From assembly GCA_012719555.1 (NCBI GenBank), contig JAAYAE010000339.1, positions 1 to 6,189 on the forward strand: DNA of 6,189 nucleotides. Reading direction: 5' to 3'. Below, piece after piece: positions 5,938 to 6,189 of the stretch. Each line of letters opens with the position of its first letter. Positions within the stretch are counted from its first letter, which is position 1. The translations under genes and the position numbers were made by a program. A model generated the notes under the pieces. It made no database searches and had not been told where the DNA came from. It worked only from the letters and a program-made list of their open reading frames with translations. The DNA comes from Acholeplasmataceae bacterium. Lineage in GTDB: Bacteria; Bacillota; Negativicutes; Acidaminococcales; Acidaminococcaceae.

Positions 5938-6189
5938 ATGTCGTATCAAAATATGCAAAAGCATATATTCAAAGGTATGAAACTGTACCAGGCCATTGTG
6001 CTATTGATCATAATAGTTATGGGCATAGCTCTTATTACTAATGCTACCTTAATTCGCAAACAAATGGGCAGTATTGTTAATTTGCGATTGGGTATGAATG
6101 CCACAAGAATATCAACTACCATTGCTAATTCTTCTGAAATAGCAGAAGCACTAACAAACGTACCTGTAGATGAATCGGCTATTATAAAA
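5938..6189 (+). CDS. N-terminus of a membrane sensor protein, probably a CitA/DcuS-type histidine kinase (3'-truncated)
   Basis: The frame is open from ATG 5938 to the window edge (84 residues), 17 nt after the prfC stop, with AAGGGA at 5921-5926 as a ribosome binding site 11 bases upstream; ATGs at 5953 and 5977 are alternative starts. A basic N-terminus (K8, K12, K15) precedes one hydrophobic segment at about 18-34 (AIVLLIIIVMGIALIT), which predicts a membrane anchor with the N-terminus inside. The part that would follow outside the membrane, with NLRLGMNATRISTTIANSSE (48-67) and then IAEAL (68-72), resembles the first helix of sCache/PAS-like sensor domains in CitA/DcuS-family histidine kinases (R-x-x-A-x-x-x-A-x-x-x-E-I-x-x-A-L pattern). 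No kinase domain is visible, so a methyl-accepting chemotaxis protein or other sensor is equally possible in principle. The histidine kinase call is an inference from this short pattern. Confidence 0.7.
   Translation, partial: MSYQNMQKHIFKGMKLYQAIVLLIIIVMGIALITNATLIRKQMGSIVNLRLGMNATRISTTIANSSEIAEALTNVPVDESAIIK

Noticed and set aside
1..6189. Mobile element, CRISPR array, defence island or other novel multi-gene system
   Set aside because: No tandem repeat arrays, terminal inverted repeats, transposase or nuclease motifs were seen; gene order and composition look like ordinary chromosome.

Overview
The window is an AT-rich, densely coding, single-strand stretch of ordinary chromosome. It most likely comes from a member of the Bacillota (Firmicutes). 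The support is a UPF0735/PheB-type ACT protein next to hom-thrB, AGGAG-type ribosome binding sites, consensus sigma-A-like promoters and U-tailed terminators. An anaerobic lineage such as Negativicutes or Clostridia would fit the gene mix, including prfC, but this is a guess because nothing here fixes the class. No mobile element, CRISPR array, phage gene or sign of horizontal transfer is visible.

Layout, all on the + strand: (1) The 3' two-thirds of gpsA (NAD(P)H-dependent glycerol-3-phosphate dehydrogenase, phospholipid precursor synthesis) enters from the left edge and stops at 665. (2) A short intergenic region carries an extended -10 promoter. It is followed by a three-gene operon: a small helix-turn-helix plus ACT-domain protein, homoserine dehydrogenase (hom) and homoserine kinase (thrB). 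These two enzymes turn aspartate semialdehyde into O-phosphohomoserine on the way to threonine, and homoserine also feeds methionine. The operon closes with a strong intrinsic terminator at 3444-3471; thrC is not in the window. (3) A stand-alone tRNA-Pro(GGG) has its own near-perfect promoter (TTGACA, 17 bp, TACAAT) and its own hairpin terminator. (4) A second transcription unit starts near 3700. It holds an unrecognised 184-residue protein with a four-cysteine zinc-ribbon-like N-terminus and a GTG start, then prfC (peptide chain release factor 3). It continues, without a visible terminator, into a membrane protein cut by the right edge. That protein's N-terminus looks like a sensor histidine kinase of the CitA/DcuS type.

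The window is mostly conserved housekeeping. The points most worth a second look are the uncharacterised zinc-ribbon protein paired with prfC, including a weak internal duplication; the ACT-HTH protein as a possible local regulator of threonine synthesis; and a cysteine-rich linker in Hom. I did not find a convincing novel multi-gene system.
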